The notes: generated from the sequence alone by a model not told the origin. DNA of 64,000 bases from JAFLCL01 sp039809495 (GCA_039809495.1 JBDHVC010000021.1:1-64000), one strand, 5' to 3'. Counted from the first letter of the stretch, positions 1 through 12,385 are shown. A program made the numbers and translations.

Positions 1-1182
1 GGCGCGCCCCCCGAGCGCGGGAGCGACGCGGCCGCGAGCGAGGGCGCCCCGCTCAGCTTCGAGGCCCTCGAGGCGATGCTCGACGAGAGCCCGCGCCTGC
101 GCGCCGCGCGCCTCGCGGCCGACGCCGGCGAGGGCGACGTCACGACGGCCGGGACGCCCGAGAACCCGGTCCTCTCCTTCGACTTCATGGGGCTGCTCAG
201 CGGAGAGCCGACGAGCGGCGACACGACGAGCAACCTCGGCCTCTCCCAGACGCTGCCGTGGCCCGGCCAGCTCGACGCGCGGGTTCGCGCGGCGCGCGCC
301 CGCCTCGCGGCGGACCGCTCGCTCGTCGACGTCGTGCGAGCGTACGCGCGCCTCGATCTGCTCCGCGCGTACGTCGCCCTCGTCGCCGCGCAGGACCGCG
401 AGGGCTCGCTCGGCGAGGCGGAGCGGCACCTCGCCGCGGTCGCCGAGGTCGTCCGCGCGCGAGCGACGGCCGGCGCGGGGCGGAGGTGGGACGCCGTGCG
501 CGTCGACGCCGAGCTCGCCGCGCTCCGCGCGACGCGCGATGGGGCCCACGCCGACGTCCTCGCCGCGGGCGGGCGCATCACGGCGCTCCTCGGCCGCCCC
601 GATCTCCACCCGCGCGCGAGCGAGACGCTCGGGACGCTCGCCCACACGCGCGTCCCCCGCGACGCCTCGACGCACCCGCGGCTGCTCGCGGCGCGCCGCG
701 AGACCGAGGCGGCCGAGGCCGCGCTCTCGGCCGAGCGCGCGTGGGTCGTCCCGCCCATCGATCTGCGCATCGGCACGGCGGTCTCGACGGGGCCGCTCGG
801 CGGCTACCTCGTCGGCGGCTTCTCCTTCCCGCTCCCGATCTTCGACCGCAATCAGGGCGCGATCGAGCGCGCGGAGGCGACGGCGCGCGCCGCGCACGAG
901 GCCGAGGACGCGAGCCTCGCGGAGATCACCGCCGCCCAGCGCGCGGCCGAGCGCGCCCTCGCCACGCGGGAGGCCGCCCTCGCGCGCTTCGACGAGGGGG
1001 TGACGAGCTCCCTCGGCTCCATCGGTGACATGGCCGAGACGGCCTTCCGCGGCGGAGAGATCGACGTCTTCGAGCTCCTCGACGCGGTGCGCGCGACCCG
1101 CGAGCTCCGCCTCGAGCGGATCGAGCGCGAGGAGTCCGTGCGCCAGGCGGAGATCGATCTCGTGGAGGCGACGGCGCCGTGA
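1..1182 (+). CDS. TolC/CusC-type outer membrane efflux protein (5' partial)
   Basis: The frame is open from base 1, so the true start lies upstream; 393 residues are visible. This is an outer-membrane channel-tunnel protein of the OEP/TolC family, which exports metals or drugs with an RND or ABC pump and a periplasmic adaptor. The visible part holds a family-typical repeat start (LSFEALEAMLDESPRLRAAR), long Ala/Arg/Glu-rich helices, a GGYLVGGFSFPLPIFDRNQG segment at the second repeat and an EIDVFELLDAVR segment near the C-terminus. The pump genes would be upstream, outside the window. The substrate cannot be read; the length and 'FPLPIFDRN' style resemble CzcC/CusC-like heavy-metal proteins (inference). 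Confidence 0.85.
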   Translation, partial: GAPPERGSDAAASEGAPLSFEALEAMLDESPRLRAARLAADAGEGDVTTAGTPENPVLSFDFMGLLSGEPTSGDTTSNLGLSQTLPWPGQLDARVRAARARLAADRSLVDVVRAYARLDLLRAYVALVAAQDREGSLGEAERHLAAVAEVVRARATAGAGRRWDAVRVDAELAALRATRDGAHADVLAAGGRITALLGRPDLHPRASETLGTLAHTRVPRDASTHPRLLAARRETEAAEAALSAERAWVVPPIDLRIGTAVSTGPLGGYLVGGFSFPLPIFDRNQGAIERAEATARAAHEAEDASLAEITAAQRAAERALATREAALARFDEGVTSSLGSIGDMAETAFRGGEIDVFELLDAVRATRELRLERIEREESVRQAEIDLVEATAP

Positions 1183-1264
1183 GGAGCCGCCCCCACCACG
1201 AGCAGAGCCCCACGCGCTCCACCTCATGCCCCACGGAGGGTACGCTCGGAGGGCGAGCCCCGAC

Positions 1265-2689
1265 ATGACGCGGAGAGAACCCCGTTCGCCCCTGCACGAG
1301 CCCGCCCGAGGCGCGAGCCCCGGCGCGCGCGATCGCGGCTCGGTCCTCGTCGTCGACGACGATCGTGGCGCGGTCGACGTGCTCTCCGAGAGCCTCTCGC
1401 AGGGCGGCTTCGACGTCCGCACGACCACCTCGCCCGAGCGGGTGCTCGCGATGCTCGCGGAGCGCCCCGCGGAGGTGGTGCTCACCGATCTCCGGATGGG
1501 GAGCGTCGATGGCATCTCGCTCACGAGGGCCATCCTCCGCGAGCACGCCCACACGGCCGTCGTCGTCGTGACCGCGTTCGGCAGCATCCGCACCGCGGTC
1601 GACGCGATCCGCGCCGGCGCCCACGACTTCCTCACCAAGCCCTTCGATCTCGAGGCGGTCGCGCTCACCCTCGATCGCGCCGTCGAGCACGCGCGCCTGC
1701 TCGCGGAGGTCGCGCGCCTGCGCACCGCGCTCGGGCCGCGTGGCGTCTCGGGGATCCTCGGGACGAGCCCCGCGATCACGCGCGTCCACGAGCTCGTGCG
1801 CCGCGTCGCGCCGCTCGACGCGAGCGTGCTCATCACGGGCGAGAGCGGGAGCGGCAAGGAGCTCGTCGCGAGGGCGATCCACGAGCAGAGCCCACGCGCG
1901 GCGCACCCCTTCGTCGCGACGAATTGCGCCGCGATCCCCGAGACGCTCATCGAGAGCGAGCTCTTCGGGCACGTCCGCGGCGCCTTCACGGACGCCCGCT
2001 CCGATCGCGAGGGGCTCTTCGCGCGCGCCGGGAAGGGCACGCTCCTGCTCGACGAGATCGGCGAGCTCACGCCGAGCACGCAGGCGAAGCTCCTGCGGGT
2101 CCTCCAGGAGCGCACCTTCCGGCCGGTCGGCGGCAACCAGGAGCTCGCGCTCGAGGCGCGGGTGCTCGCCGCGACGCACAAGGATCTCTCGGTCGAGATC
2201 GCGGAGGGGCGCTTCCGCTCGGATCTCTTCTTCCGCCTCCAGGTGATCGAGATCATCGTCCCCCCGCTGCGCGTGCGCGGCGACGACGTGCTCCTGCTCG
2301 CCGGGCACTTCGTGGCCCAGGTCTGCGCTCGGATGAACCGACCGACCTTGACGCTCTCCGCCGAGGTGGCTCGGCGGCTGTCCGCCTACGACTGGCCGGG
2401 GAACGTGCGGGAGCTCGCCAACGCGATCGAGCGCGCCGTGGCGCTCGCGCGAGGGACCACGATCGAGCTCGGCGACCTGCCGGAGCGGGTGGCCAACGAG
2501 CCCGCCCTCGAGCGCGGCGGCGACGACGAGCTCTCGACGCTCGAGGAGGCCGAGCGCCGGCACGTCCTGCGGGTGCTCGACGCCACCTCCGGCAACAAGC
2601 GCCTCGCGGCCCAGATCCTCGCCGTCGATCGCAGCACGCTCTACCGGATGCTCGATCGGTGGAAGGGCGCGGGGGACCCGGAGGGTTGA
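1265..2689 (+). CDS. NtrC-type sigma-54 response regulator with GAFTDA loop
   Basis: 474 residues from the ATG at 1265, chosen because GGAGGG sits 11 bp upstream; an in-frame ATG at 1226 is possible. Domains: receiver (about 26-140) with phospho-acceptor D75 and K125; AAA+ sigma-54 activator domain with Walker A GESGSGKE (192-199) and Walker B LLLDEIGEL; C-terminal Fis-type helix-turn-helix ending in LAVDRSTLYRMLDRWK. The sigma-54 contact loop, normally GAFTGA, reads GAFTDA (about 239-244). No histidine kinase gene is adjacent, so it is an orphan regulator here. It follows the efflux gene by about 80 bp and may control it (inference). Confidence 0.9.
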   Translation: MTRREPRSPLHEPARGASPGARDRGSVLVVDDDRGAVDVLSESLSQGGFDVRTTTSPERVLAMLAERPAEVVLTDLRMGSVDGISLTRAILREHAHTAVVVVTAFGSIRTAVDAIRAGAHDFLTKPFDLEAVALTLDRAVEHARLLAEVARLRTALGPRGVSGILGTSPAITRVHELVRRVAPLDASVLITGESGSGKELVARAIHEQSPRAAHPFVATNCAAIPETLIESELFGHVRGAFTDARSDREGLFARAGKGTLLLDEIGELTPSTQAKLLRVLQERTFRPVGGNQELALEARVLAATHKDLSVEIAEGRFRSDLFFRLQVIEIIVPPLRVRGDDVLLLAGHFVAQVCARMNRPTLTLSAEVARRLSAYDWPGNVRELANAIERAVALARGTTIELGDLPERVANEPALERGGDDELSTLEEAERRHVLRVLDATSGNKRLAAQILAVDRSTLYRMLDRWKGAGDPEG

Positions 2690-2721
2690 CGGCGCGCGTC
2701 CGCGACGACACGCCTCGCACG

Positions 2722-3747
2722 GTGACCGACGAGCTCGACATCCAGGCCCTCCTCGCCGAGGCGCGCAAGGGGACGTGGCGCCCGGTCAACGTCCTCGTCG
2801 GCGCCGAGTCCTTCCTGATCGATCGCGCGGCGCGCCAGCTCCGGCGCGCGAGCATCGGCGAGAGCGGCGTCCCCGGCTTCAACGACGACGTCTTCCACGG
2901 CGCGGGGCTCGTGGCGGCGAGGGTCGTCGCCGCGGCGCGCACGCTCCCGATGATGGCGAGCGTGCGCTACGTCCTCGTCCGTGATCTCCAAGCGGTGAGC
3001 GCGGCCGAGCTCGACGCGCTCGCCGACTACGTCCAGAGCCCCTCGCCGAGCACCTGCCTCGTGCTCGTCGGCGAGAAGCTGCTCGGGACGACGCGGCTCG
3101 CGAAGGCGGCCAAGGCGCTGGCAAAGACGGAGCGCGGCGCGTTCCTCACGGTCGAGCCGATCAAGGGAGCCCAGCTCGAGCGCTTCATCCACGGCGAGGC
3201 GAAGCGGCGGCGCGTCGCGATCGACGAGGACGCGGCCTCGAGGCTCGTCGACGCCATCGGCAACGATCTCGCCGCGATGGAGGACGCGATCGAGCGGCTC
3301 TCCCTCTTCGTCGCGACGAGCGAGCCCAGGCGCATCACGAGCCGCGACGTCGAGGAGGTCGTCTCGCGCGTGCGCGTCGACACGATCTGGAAGCTCGTCG
3401 ACGCGATCGCGCTCAAGCAGGCCCGTTCGGCGCTCGAGGCGACGGGCTCGCTCCTCGCGGACGGCGAGGCCCCGCTCGGCATCCTCGCGCAGGTGGCGCG
3501 GCAGATCCGCATCGTGGCGCGGATGAAGGGCGCGCTCGACGAGGGGCTGCGGCCGGACGACGCCGTCCGGCGCGCGGGCGCTCCGCCGTTCAAGGCGCGC
3601 GCGCTCCAAGACGCGGCGCGCAAGTTCTCCGACGCCGATCTGCGCCACGCCTTCCGCGTGCTCGCGGAGACGGATCAGGCGCTCAAGGGCAGCAAGCGCG
3701 ATCGCGAGGTGCTCCTCGAGGAGTGCGTCCTCGCGCTCACGCGCTGA
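2722..3747 (+). CDS. holA: DNA polymerase III subunit delta
   Basis: 341 residues from GTG 2722. HolA is the clamp-loader wrench that opens the beta clamp in the gamma complex. The protein has the HolA layout: an N-terminal region with the phrase NVLVGAESFLIDRAARQLR (the usual 'Y.l.G.e.fli...a...i'), a middle segment LVLVGEKLLGTTRLAKAAKAL, then EDAIERLSLF and a C-terminal collar domain with ILAQVARQIRIVARMK and a terminal LKGSKRDREVLLEECVLAL. Its length matches the family (about 340). An alternative TTG start at 2686 would overlap the preceding stop codon. It is convergent with the following membrane-protein gene. Confidence 0.85.
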   Translation: MTDELDIQALLAEARKGTWRPVNVLVGAESFLIDRAARQLRRASIGESGVPGFNDDVFHGAGLVAARVVAAARTLPMMASVRYVLVRDLQAVSAAELDALADYVQSPSPSTCLVLVGEKLLGTTRLAKAAKALAKTERGAFLTVEPIKGAQLERFIHGEAKRRRVAIDEDAASRLVDAIGNDLAAMEDAIERLSLFVATSEPRRITSRDVEEVVSRVRVDTIWKLVDAIALKQARSALEATGSLLADGEAPLGILAQVARQIRIVARMKGALDEGLRPDDAVRRAGAPPFKARALQDAARKFSDADLRHAFRVLAETDQALKGSKRDREVLLEECVLALTR

Positions 3748-3769
3748 CCGCGCGCCTCGCGCCTCGCGC

Positions 3770-4552
3770 TCACGCGCGGAGCAGCCAGAGCCGCGCGGCG
3801 AGGCACGCGAAGGCGACGAGGAGGAGCGCGAGCCACCGGACGCGGCTCGGGGGCAGGCGCTCGGCGCTCGTCGGCGCGCGGAGCGTCGGGACGAGCACCG
3901 CCCCGACGACGAGGAGCGCCGCGACGAGGCCGACCGCGCCGGCGAGGAGCGCGGCGACGTCTCCGCCCTCGGGGCCGAAGCGCCGCACGCGCTCGGCGTA
4001 GCCGCTCGAGAGCGGAGCGATGGCGACGAGGCCGATCGCGCCGAGCGTGACGAGCGCGACGAGGACGTGACGCAGGCGCGACGACCACGCCGGCGGCCGC
4101 GCTCGGGCGAGGACGGGCGAGGCGCTCGCGCGCGCGCCGCGGATCGGGGTGCGCTCCCGCCGGAGGCGCGTGATCGCGGCGAGGTAGCTGCCCGCCGCGA
4201 CGACGACGAGCGAGGCGTGGAGCCCCCCGATCACGTCGCGCGCGAGCGCCTCGTTCGCGGCGGCGAGCGCGCCGACCAGGGAGAGCGGCGCGAGCACGAA
4301 GAGCGAAGCGTCGGCGCCTCCTCGAGCGAGCGCGCTGGCGCCGCCCCGGCGCTCGACGAGCACGCCGAGCGTGACGAGCAGCGGAAAAGAGAGCGCGCGG
4401 AGCCCCCCGAGCCAACCACCGACCCCGATCTCGAGCGCCGGGAGCGCGACCGCGAGGGCCCAGAGCCAGAGCGCGGACGCGACGACGAGCGGCGCGGGCG
4501 AGCCGTCGCGCCACGGAGGCGCTCGGTCCGAGGCTCGGTCGATCTCCGACAC
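3770..4552 (-). CDS. Hypothetical polytopic membrane protein
   Basis: 260 residues with about seven hydrophobic segments separated by short Arg-rich loops; no enzyme motif recognised. The GTG start at 4552 has no Shine-Dalgarno sequence, but TAGGAT lies exactly 6 nt upstream (4559-4564), which suggests a leaderless transcript. It is divergent from the large kinase gene at 4626, with only 73 bp between the two starts, so both promoters share this interval. Its stop codon lies 23 bp from the holA stop, in a convergent arrangement. Function unknown; the reading frame is supported by its clean hydrophobic pattern rather than by homology I can name. Confidence 0.65.
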   Translation of the reverse strand: MSEIDRASDRAPPWRDGSPAPLVVASALWLWALAVALPALEIGVGGWLGGLRALSFPLLVTLGVLVERRGGASALARGGADASLFVLAPLSLVGALAAANEALARDVIGGLHASLVVVAAGSYLAAITRLRRERTPIRGARASASPVLARARPPAWSSRLRHVLVALVTLGAIGLVAIAPLSSGYAERVRRFGPEGGDVAALLAGAVGLVAALLVVGAVLVPTLRAPTSAERLPPSRVRWLALLLVAFACLAARLWLLRA

Positions 4553-4612
4553 CGCCCCATCCTAGCGCAGGAGGGCTCGGGGAATTGGGTGCACGAACGG
4601 GCTCCTCTCTCG

Positions 4613-4618
4613 TATCAT
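4613..4618 (+). promoter_or_regulatory. Candidate -10 hexamer (TATCAT), leaderless start
   Basis: TATCAT ends 7 nt before the GTG at 4626 and no Shine-Dalgarno sequence is present. If it is the -10 element, transcription would start at or next to the start codon. A mirror-image hexamer, TAGGAT, lies on the minus strand at 4559-4564, 6 nt before the divergent GTG at 4552. Confidence 0.5.
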
Positions 4619-4625
4619 TCGCGCC

Positions 4626-7640
<3,015 letters not shown>

Positions 7641-7679
7641 GCGTCGAGGCCGACGACGACGGCGCCGCGATCCGCCGCA

Positions 7680-7717
7680 CGCCGCGCCGTCAATCCGCTG
7701 ACAGCGCCGGCGCGGCG
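7680..7717 (+). terminator. Bulged hairpin downstream of the kinase gene
   Basis: CGCCGCGCCGTCA pairs with TGAC plus GGCGCGGCG across a 6-nt loop and a 6-nt bulge. It begins 40 nt after the kinase stop codon. There is no U-tract, as is usual in GC-rich genomes, so termination is inferred from position and stem only. The rest of 7641-7872 has no gene; a possible -10 (GATACT, 7773-7778) about 95 bp before the next start could serve the protease pair. Confidence 0.4.
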
Positions 7718-7872
7718 CTCCCCTCCGCCCGATCGCGTCGCCGATCGAAGCTCCCCAGGAGCCCGAGATCACGATACTTTGGCGCGCCTCGCCTGGGCGA
7801 GCGCCTCGCACACCGTTTGCACGGCGAGGGGCGCCGAGGCCTGGCCACGAGCCTCACAGGAGCACGCACCCC

Positions 7873-9810
7873 ATGAGCCGTTCCTCGCGTCGTCCCCTCT
7901 CGAATCGCTCGAGCCTGCTCCGCGACGGAGCCCTCCTCCTCCTCCTCGCGCTCGGCGCCACGTCCTGCGCCGCGGTCGACCCGACCGGCCGCGCCGAGCA
8001 GCCGATCGTGGGCGGCACGCGCGGCGGCAACCCCTCCGTGCTCTGGCTCTACGACACCTCGGCCGGCGGCATGTGCACCGCCTCGCTGATCGCGCCGCGG
8101 GTCGTCCTCACGGCGAAGCACTGCGTCCAGCACTCGGGCGCCGCTGGGCCGACGGCCGCGCGCAACCTCATCGTCGGCACGGGCGACGTCGCCGGCCGAG
8201 GCGCGAATTACCGGGCGCAGAGCGTCTACACCACGCCGGGGACCTGGACGGAGGGCGGGCGCACGGGGCTCTCGGGCGCGCTCGTCGGCGTGGACGTCGC
8301 CGTCATCGTCCTGACGACGGAGGTCACCGGGCTGACGCCCATCCCGCTCATGAGGGAGCACCCGCGCTCGCTGGTCGGTCAGTCCTTCACGGCGGTCGGC
8401 TACGGGCAGATCCCGAGCGGGAGCGCCGGCACCAAGTACACCGCGACCGGGCGGATCGACGGCACCGACTCGAGCCTCATCTACGTCGGCGCGATCACCT
8501 GCCAGGGCGACTCCGGGGGCCCCATGATCACCCAGGCGGGCGAGATCGCGGGCGTTGTCTCCTTCGGGACGGGCGCGTGCGGCTCGGGGTACGGCGCCTA
8601 CAACCAGATCTTCCCCTTCCTCGACCTCATCGACATGGGCCTCGACGAGGGGGGCACCTGCGTGCCGAGCGGGAGCGAGGTCTGCGACGGACGCGACAAC
8701 GACTGCAACGGTCAGGTGGACGAGACGTGCACGCCGCTCGGCGAGCCCTGCGAGACGGACGACGAGTGCATGGGCAACGAGTGCCGCGACACGATCGCCG
8801 GTCGGATCTGCTCGGCGACCTGCGACGCCCGCAACCCGACGATCGGCTGCGACGACGGCTTCTACTGCGCCGGGCTCCCCGGCGCGTGCGAGGGATCGTG
8901 CGTCCCGCTCCCGAGCGACGCGATCTCGCTCCCGAACGGCGCGGCCTGCTCGGCGAACGAGGACTGCGCGTCGCTCTTCTGCACCGACCCCGGCGACGGA
9001 CGCACGCGCTGCCTCATGCCCTGCGAGGCGGGCACGGCGGGCTGCCTCGTGGGCGAGGTCTGCGCGAACACGCTCGGCGCGTGCGGCGCCTGCGTCGACG
9101 CGGGGATCGTGAGCGGGGATCACAACCTCGGCGAGCCCTGCGCCTCGAACGACGACTGCACGTCGGCGCTCTGCTTCGAGGACGCCTTCCCCGGCCGCCC
9201 GAGCCGCTCGTACTGCTCCTACGCGTGCGAGAGCGACGAGGACTGTGGGCCACGCTTCCACTGCCGCGAGGTCGGCGACGGCGGCGTCTGCGTCTCGGGG
9301 CGCCGCGGCAACCTGGGCGACCCCTGCGCCTCGAACGACGACTGCATCGACGGCAGCTTCTGCGCGGCGCGCGGCGCCCAGCGCTGGTGCACCGCGACGT
9401 GCAGCGACGCCGAGCCCTGCCAGGATGGCTTCGAGTGCACCGAGGCGAGCGGTGGCGTGTTCATCTGCGCGCCCGATCACGGGATCTCGGGCGACGACTG
9501 CGCGGCGCCCGAGGACTGCCTCTCGGGCGTCTGCGCGATCGGCGCGGCGGCTCACGCCGCGGGCGCGTGCAGCCGCGTCTGTGACGCGAGCACGCCCTGC
9601 CCGACGGGCCTCGAGTGTCGGCGCACGAGCGACGGCGTGACGGCCGTCTGCGTCTGGCCGCCCGCGGCGGCGCCGGCGCCAGCCCCCTCCGGCTGCGCCT
9701 GCTCGGCTCCGAGCGCGCGATCCACGCCCCCCTTCGCGATGACGCTCTCCGCGCTCGCCCTCGTCGCGCTCGGCCTGCGCCGACGCCCGGCGAGGAGGGC
9801 GGGCCGATGA
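7873..9810 (+). CDS. Secreted trypsin-like serine protease with Cys-rich repeats and MYXO-CTERM-like tail
   Basis: 645 residues; ATG 7873 has AGGAG about 12 bp upstream. Signal peptide with a possible lipobox (GATSCA). The mature enzyme begins at IVGGTRGG, the usual trypsin activation cleavage site. Catalytic triad: His in LTAKHC, Asp in GVDVAVIVL, Ser in QGDSGGPM. Next come a MopE-like motif (EVCDGRDNDCNGQVDETC) and about seven Cys-rich repeats of the type 'GEPCxxxxDCxxxxC'. The end is a Cys pair (CAC), a short hydrophobic helix and RRRPARR, as in the myxobacterial sorting tail that anchors proteins at the outer surface. It overlaps the paralogue downstream (ATGA). Confidence 0.88.
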   Translation: MSRSSRRPLSNRSSLLRDGALLLLLALGATSCAAVDPTGRAEQPIVGGTRGGNPSVLWLYDTSAGGMCTASLIAPRVVLTAKHCVQHSGAAGPTAARNLIVGTGDVAGRGANYRAQSVYTTPGTWTEGGRTGLSGALVGVDVAVIVLTTEVTGLTPIPLMREHPRSLVGQSFTAVGYGQIPSGSAGTKYTATGRIDGTDSSLIYVGAITCQGDSGGPMITQAGEIAGVVSFGTGACGSGYGAYNQIFPFLDLIDMGLDEGGTCVPSGSEVCDGRDNDCNGQVDETCTPLGEPCETDDECMGNECRDTIAGRICSATCDARNPTIGCDDGFYCAGLPGACEGSCVPLPSDAISLPNGAACSANEDCASLFCTDPGDGRTRCLMPCEAGTAGCLVGEVCANTLGACGACVDAGIVSGDHNLGEPCASNDDCTSALCFEDAFPGRPSRSYCSYACESDEDCGPRFHCREVGDGGVCVSGRRGNLGDPCASNDDCIDGSFCAARGAQRWCTATCSDAEPCQDGFECTEASGGVFICAPDHGISGDDCAAPEDCLSGVCAIGAAAHAAGACSRVCDASTPCPTGLECRRTSDGVTAVCVWPPAAAPAPAPSGCACSAPSARSTPPFAMTLSALALVALGLRRRPARRAGR

Positions 9811-11675
9811 GCCGGCGCCCCGCGCGCGCCCTCCTCGCGCTCGTCGCCCTCGCCTCCCTCGCGCACTCCGCGTGTGCCGCGGGCGACCCGAGCGCGTGGA
9901 GCGAGGAGGCGATCGTCGGCGGCGAGCGCGACGCAGGCTCACCCGCCGTCTTCCTCCTCTACCGCCTCGACGGCGCGGCGTGCACGGCGAGCCTCATCTC
10001 GCCCCGCGTCGTCTTGACCGCGCGGCACTGCGTCGCCGCGACGCGCGGGAGCGGGACGGCGGCGCCCAGCCTGTTTCGGCTCTACGTCGGCTCGGACGAG
10101 CGCTCGTTCACGGCCGAGTATCGGGTCTCGCGGGTCGAGATCATCCCGGGCTCGACGAGCGACGTGGGCGATGGCCGCGCCGCCGATCTCGGCCTGCTCG
10201 TCCTCTCCGCCCCGGCGGCCGAGACGCCGATCGACATCGCGCGCGACGCGCGGCCTGCCTCGATCGTCGGACAGACGAGCACCGCCATCGGCTTCGGCGA
10301 GCGCCCGGACTCGAGCTCGGGGACGAAGTATCGGGTGACGACGAGCGTCACCGACGCCTACGAGGGCCTGCTCTTCGTCGCGCCGACCGTCTGCTCCGGC
10401 GACTCCGGCGGCCCGCTCGTCGGCCCCGACGGCCGCATCTACGGCGTCGCGTCCTTCATCTACAGCCCCGACGGGCGGAGCGAGCCGCGCTGCGGCACGG
10501 CGCCGGGCGCCTACAACGAGATCTTCCGGCACGTCGCCTGGATCAACGACGTCATCGAGTCGGTCGGCGACGCCTGCTTCCCCGACCCCGAGGTCTGCGA
10601 CGGCGTCGACAACGACTGCGACGGCGAGGTCGACGAGATCTGCAGCGCGACGGGCGAGCCCTGCGAGAGCGCGGCCTCCTGCACGGGCGGCCTCTGCGTC
10701 TCGACGCCGAGCGGCTCCGTGTGCTCGCAGAGCTGCGACCCGATGCGCCCCGCGCTCGGCTGCCCGCCGGGCTTCCATTGCGGCGCCGAGCCCGGCTCGT
10801 GCGACGGCTTCTGTCTGCCCGGCGCGATCGGCGTGGCGCCGCTCGACGCGGCCTGCTCGGCGGACACGGACTGCGCGAGCGGCGTCTGCCGCGATCCGGG
10901 CGATGGTCGCGCGCGCTGCCTCGAGCCCTGTCGTGGCGATCGGGGCGACTGCGTCGATGGCGACGTCTGCGTCGCGTCCGAGGGGAGCTGCTTCGTCTGC
11001 GTGGCGGCCTCCTCCTTCGGCAGCCCGCGCGGGCTCGGAGAGTCGTGCGACACGGACGCGGCGTGCCGGAGCGGTCACTGTGTCGTGAGCGAAGGCGTCG
11101 GCGAGTGCGGGATCCCCTGTAGCGCGGGCGGCGCGTGCGCGGAGGGCTTCGCGTGCATCGAGGGTGACTGCGTGCTCGAGCGTCGCCAGCCCATCGGCGG
11201 CCCCTGCCGGACGAGCGGTGACTGCGCCGGCGGCGCCGTCTGCGCCGTCCAGGGCGAGCGCCGCTGGTGCACGGCCGAGTGCACGGACGCGAGCGGCTGC
11301 CCGAGCGGCTTCACCTGCGCCGAGGCGGGGGGCGCTCGGATCTGCGCCCCGGTGGGCCGCCTCGTCGGCGAGCCCTGCGCGAGCGACGCCGAGTGCACGA
11401 CGGCCATGTGCCGCGGAGGGTTCTGCTCCTCGGGCTGCGACGCCGCGCACCGCTGCGGCCCAGGCTTCCTCTGTGAGCCGGAGAGCGATGGCTCGCGCGC
11501 CTGCCACGACGCGGATCCGCCGGCGGCGGCGGCGACGGCGGGCGGCTGCTCCGCGTCGCGCGGGTCGGCCGGCGGTGCGAGCCCCCTCGCCCTCATCGCG
11601 CTCGGGCTCGGCCTCGCGCTCGGGCGGCGACGCGCGCGTTCTCGCGCGGGAAGAGCGGCCAAGAGACGCGCGTAG
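9807..11675 (+). CDS. Secreted trypsin-like serine protease, tandem paralogue
   Basis: 622 residues; the ATG at 9807 overlaps the previous stop codon (ATGA), so the pair is translationally coupled. Signal peptide, then IVGGERDAG start, His in LTARHC, Asp in AADLGLLVL, Ser in SGDSGGPLVG. A MopE-like motif (EVCDGVDNDCDGEVDE) and repeated Cys-rich units follow, then a C-terminal Cys, hydrophobic stretch and GRRRARSRAGRAAKRR tail. The order and spacing are the same as in the gene upstream, so the two arose by tandem duplication. Both are likely exported proteases held on the cell surface or released. Substrate unknown. Confidence 0.88.
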   Translation: MSRRPARALLALVALASLAHSACAAGDPSAWSEEAIVGGERDAGSPAVFLLYRLDGAACTASLISPRVVLTARHCVAATRGSGTAAPSLFRLYVGSDERSFTAEYRVSRVEIIPGSTSDVGDGRAADLGLLVLSAPAAETPIDIARDARPASIVGQTSTAIGFGERPDSSSGTKYRVTTSVTDAYEGLLFVAPTVCSGDSGGPLVGPDGRIYGVASFIYSPDGRSEPRCGTAPGAYNEIFRHVAWINDVIESVGDACFPDPEVCDGVDNDCDGEVDEICSATGEPCESAASCTGGLCVSTPSGSVCSQSCDPMRPALGCPPGFHCGAEPGSCDGFCLPGAIGVAPLDAACSADTDCASGVCRDPGDGRARCLEPCRGDRGDCVDGDVCVASEGSCFVCVAASSFGSPRGLGESCDTDAACRSGHCVVSEGVGECGIPCSAGGACAEGFACIEGDCVLERRQPIGGPCRTSGDCAGGAVCAVQGERRWCTAECTDASGCPSGFTCAEAGGARICAPVGRLVGEPCASDAECTTAMCRGGFCSSGCDAAHRCGPGFLCEPESDGSRACHDADPPAAAATAGGCSASRGSAGGASPLALIALGLGLALGRRRARSRAGRAAKRRA

Positions 11676-11791
11676 GCTCCTTCGAGCGTTGGCCGCACGG
11701 GCGGCGCGACCGGGACACGCGACGAAGAGCGGAACCTCCTCGCGTCGCCGCTGTCCAAGCCCCACGGCCAGGCTGCGCTCGGAGGATCGTC

Positions 11792-12358
11792 ATGGAGCTG
11801 AAGCTCAACCTCGGTTTTCTCTTCCTGCTCGGGCTCGCCTGGACGTCCCTGACGTTCACCGAGGAGTCGGCCGCGCTCGACCCGGGCCTCGAGTCGACGC
11901 GTGAGCTCACCCGCCTCGAGGATCGCTGGGCGAGGCACCGCGACGACGCCGCGCTCGCGGAGTCGCTCGCCGACGCATACCTCCGCCTCGAGCACCCAGA
12001 GCTCGCGATCGCGCTGCTCACGTCCGCCGATCCGGAGCTGCTCACGAGCCCCGAGGTCGGTCACCGGCTCGCCCGGAGCTACGAGCGCGCCGGCCGCCTC
12101 GAGGACGCCCTCGCGACCGCCGAGCTGGCGCTCGCCCGCTGTGGCCGCGCGCTCGGCGTCGCCGGCGCCTCCGCCGCGACGCCCGTCCCGCGCCACGCGT
12201 GCTCGGAGCGCACCTACGCCGCGCTCGAGGTCCATCGCACGGCGCTCCGCCACCTGCGCGCCTGGGGCGTGACCGATCCACGCCGGGATGAGCGCACCGA
12301 GTACGCCTATCGGATGTCGGTCCGCGCCGCGCGGCTCGTGAGCGCCTCCGCGCGCTGA
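11792..12358 (+). CDS. Hypothetical membrane-anchored TPR-like protein
   Basis: 188 residues. ATG 11792 is preceded by GGAGGA 6 bp upstream. One N-terminal hydrophobic segment (LNLGFLFLLGLAWTSLTF) acts as an uncleaved anchor or signal. The rest is helical, with TPR-like spacing (LADAYLRLEHPELAIALL, LARSYERAGRLEDALATAELAL). Two cysteines in the middle could pair. No enzyme signature. The gene stands alone between the protease pair and the convergent rsmG. Probable role is protein-protein interaction at the envelope; this is inference from fold only. Confidence 0.65.
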   Translation: MELKLNLGFLFLLGLAWTSLTFTEESAALDPGLESTRELTRLEDRWARHRDDAALAESLADAYLRLEHPELAIALLTSADPELLTSPEVGHRLARSYERAGRLEDALATAELALARCGRALGVAGASAATPVPRHACSERTYAALEVHRTALRHLRAWGVTDPRRDERTEYAYRMSVRAARLVSASAR

Positions 12359-12385
12359 ACGCCACGCACGCCGATCTGGGCGCGC

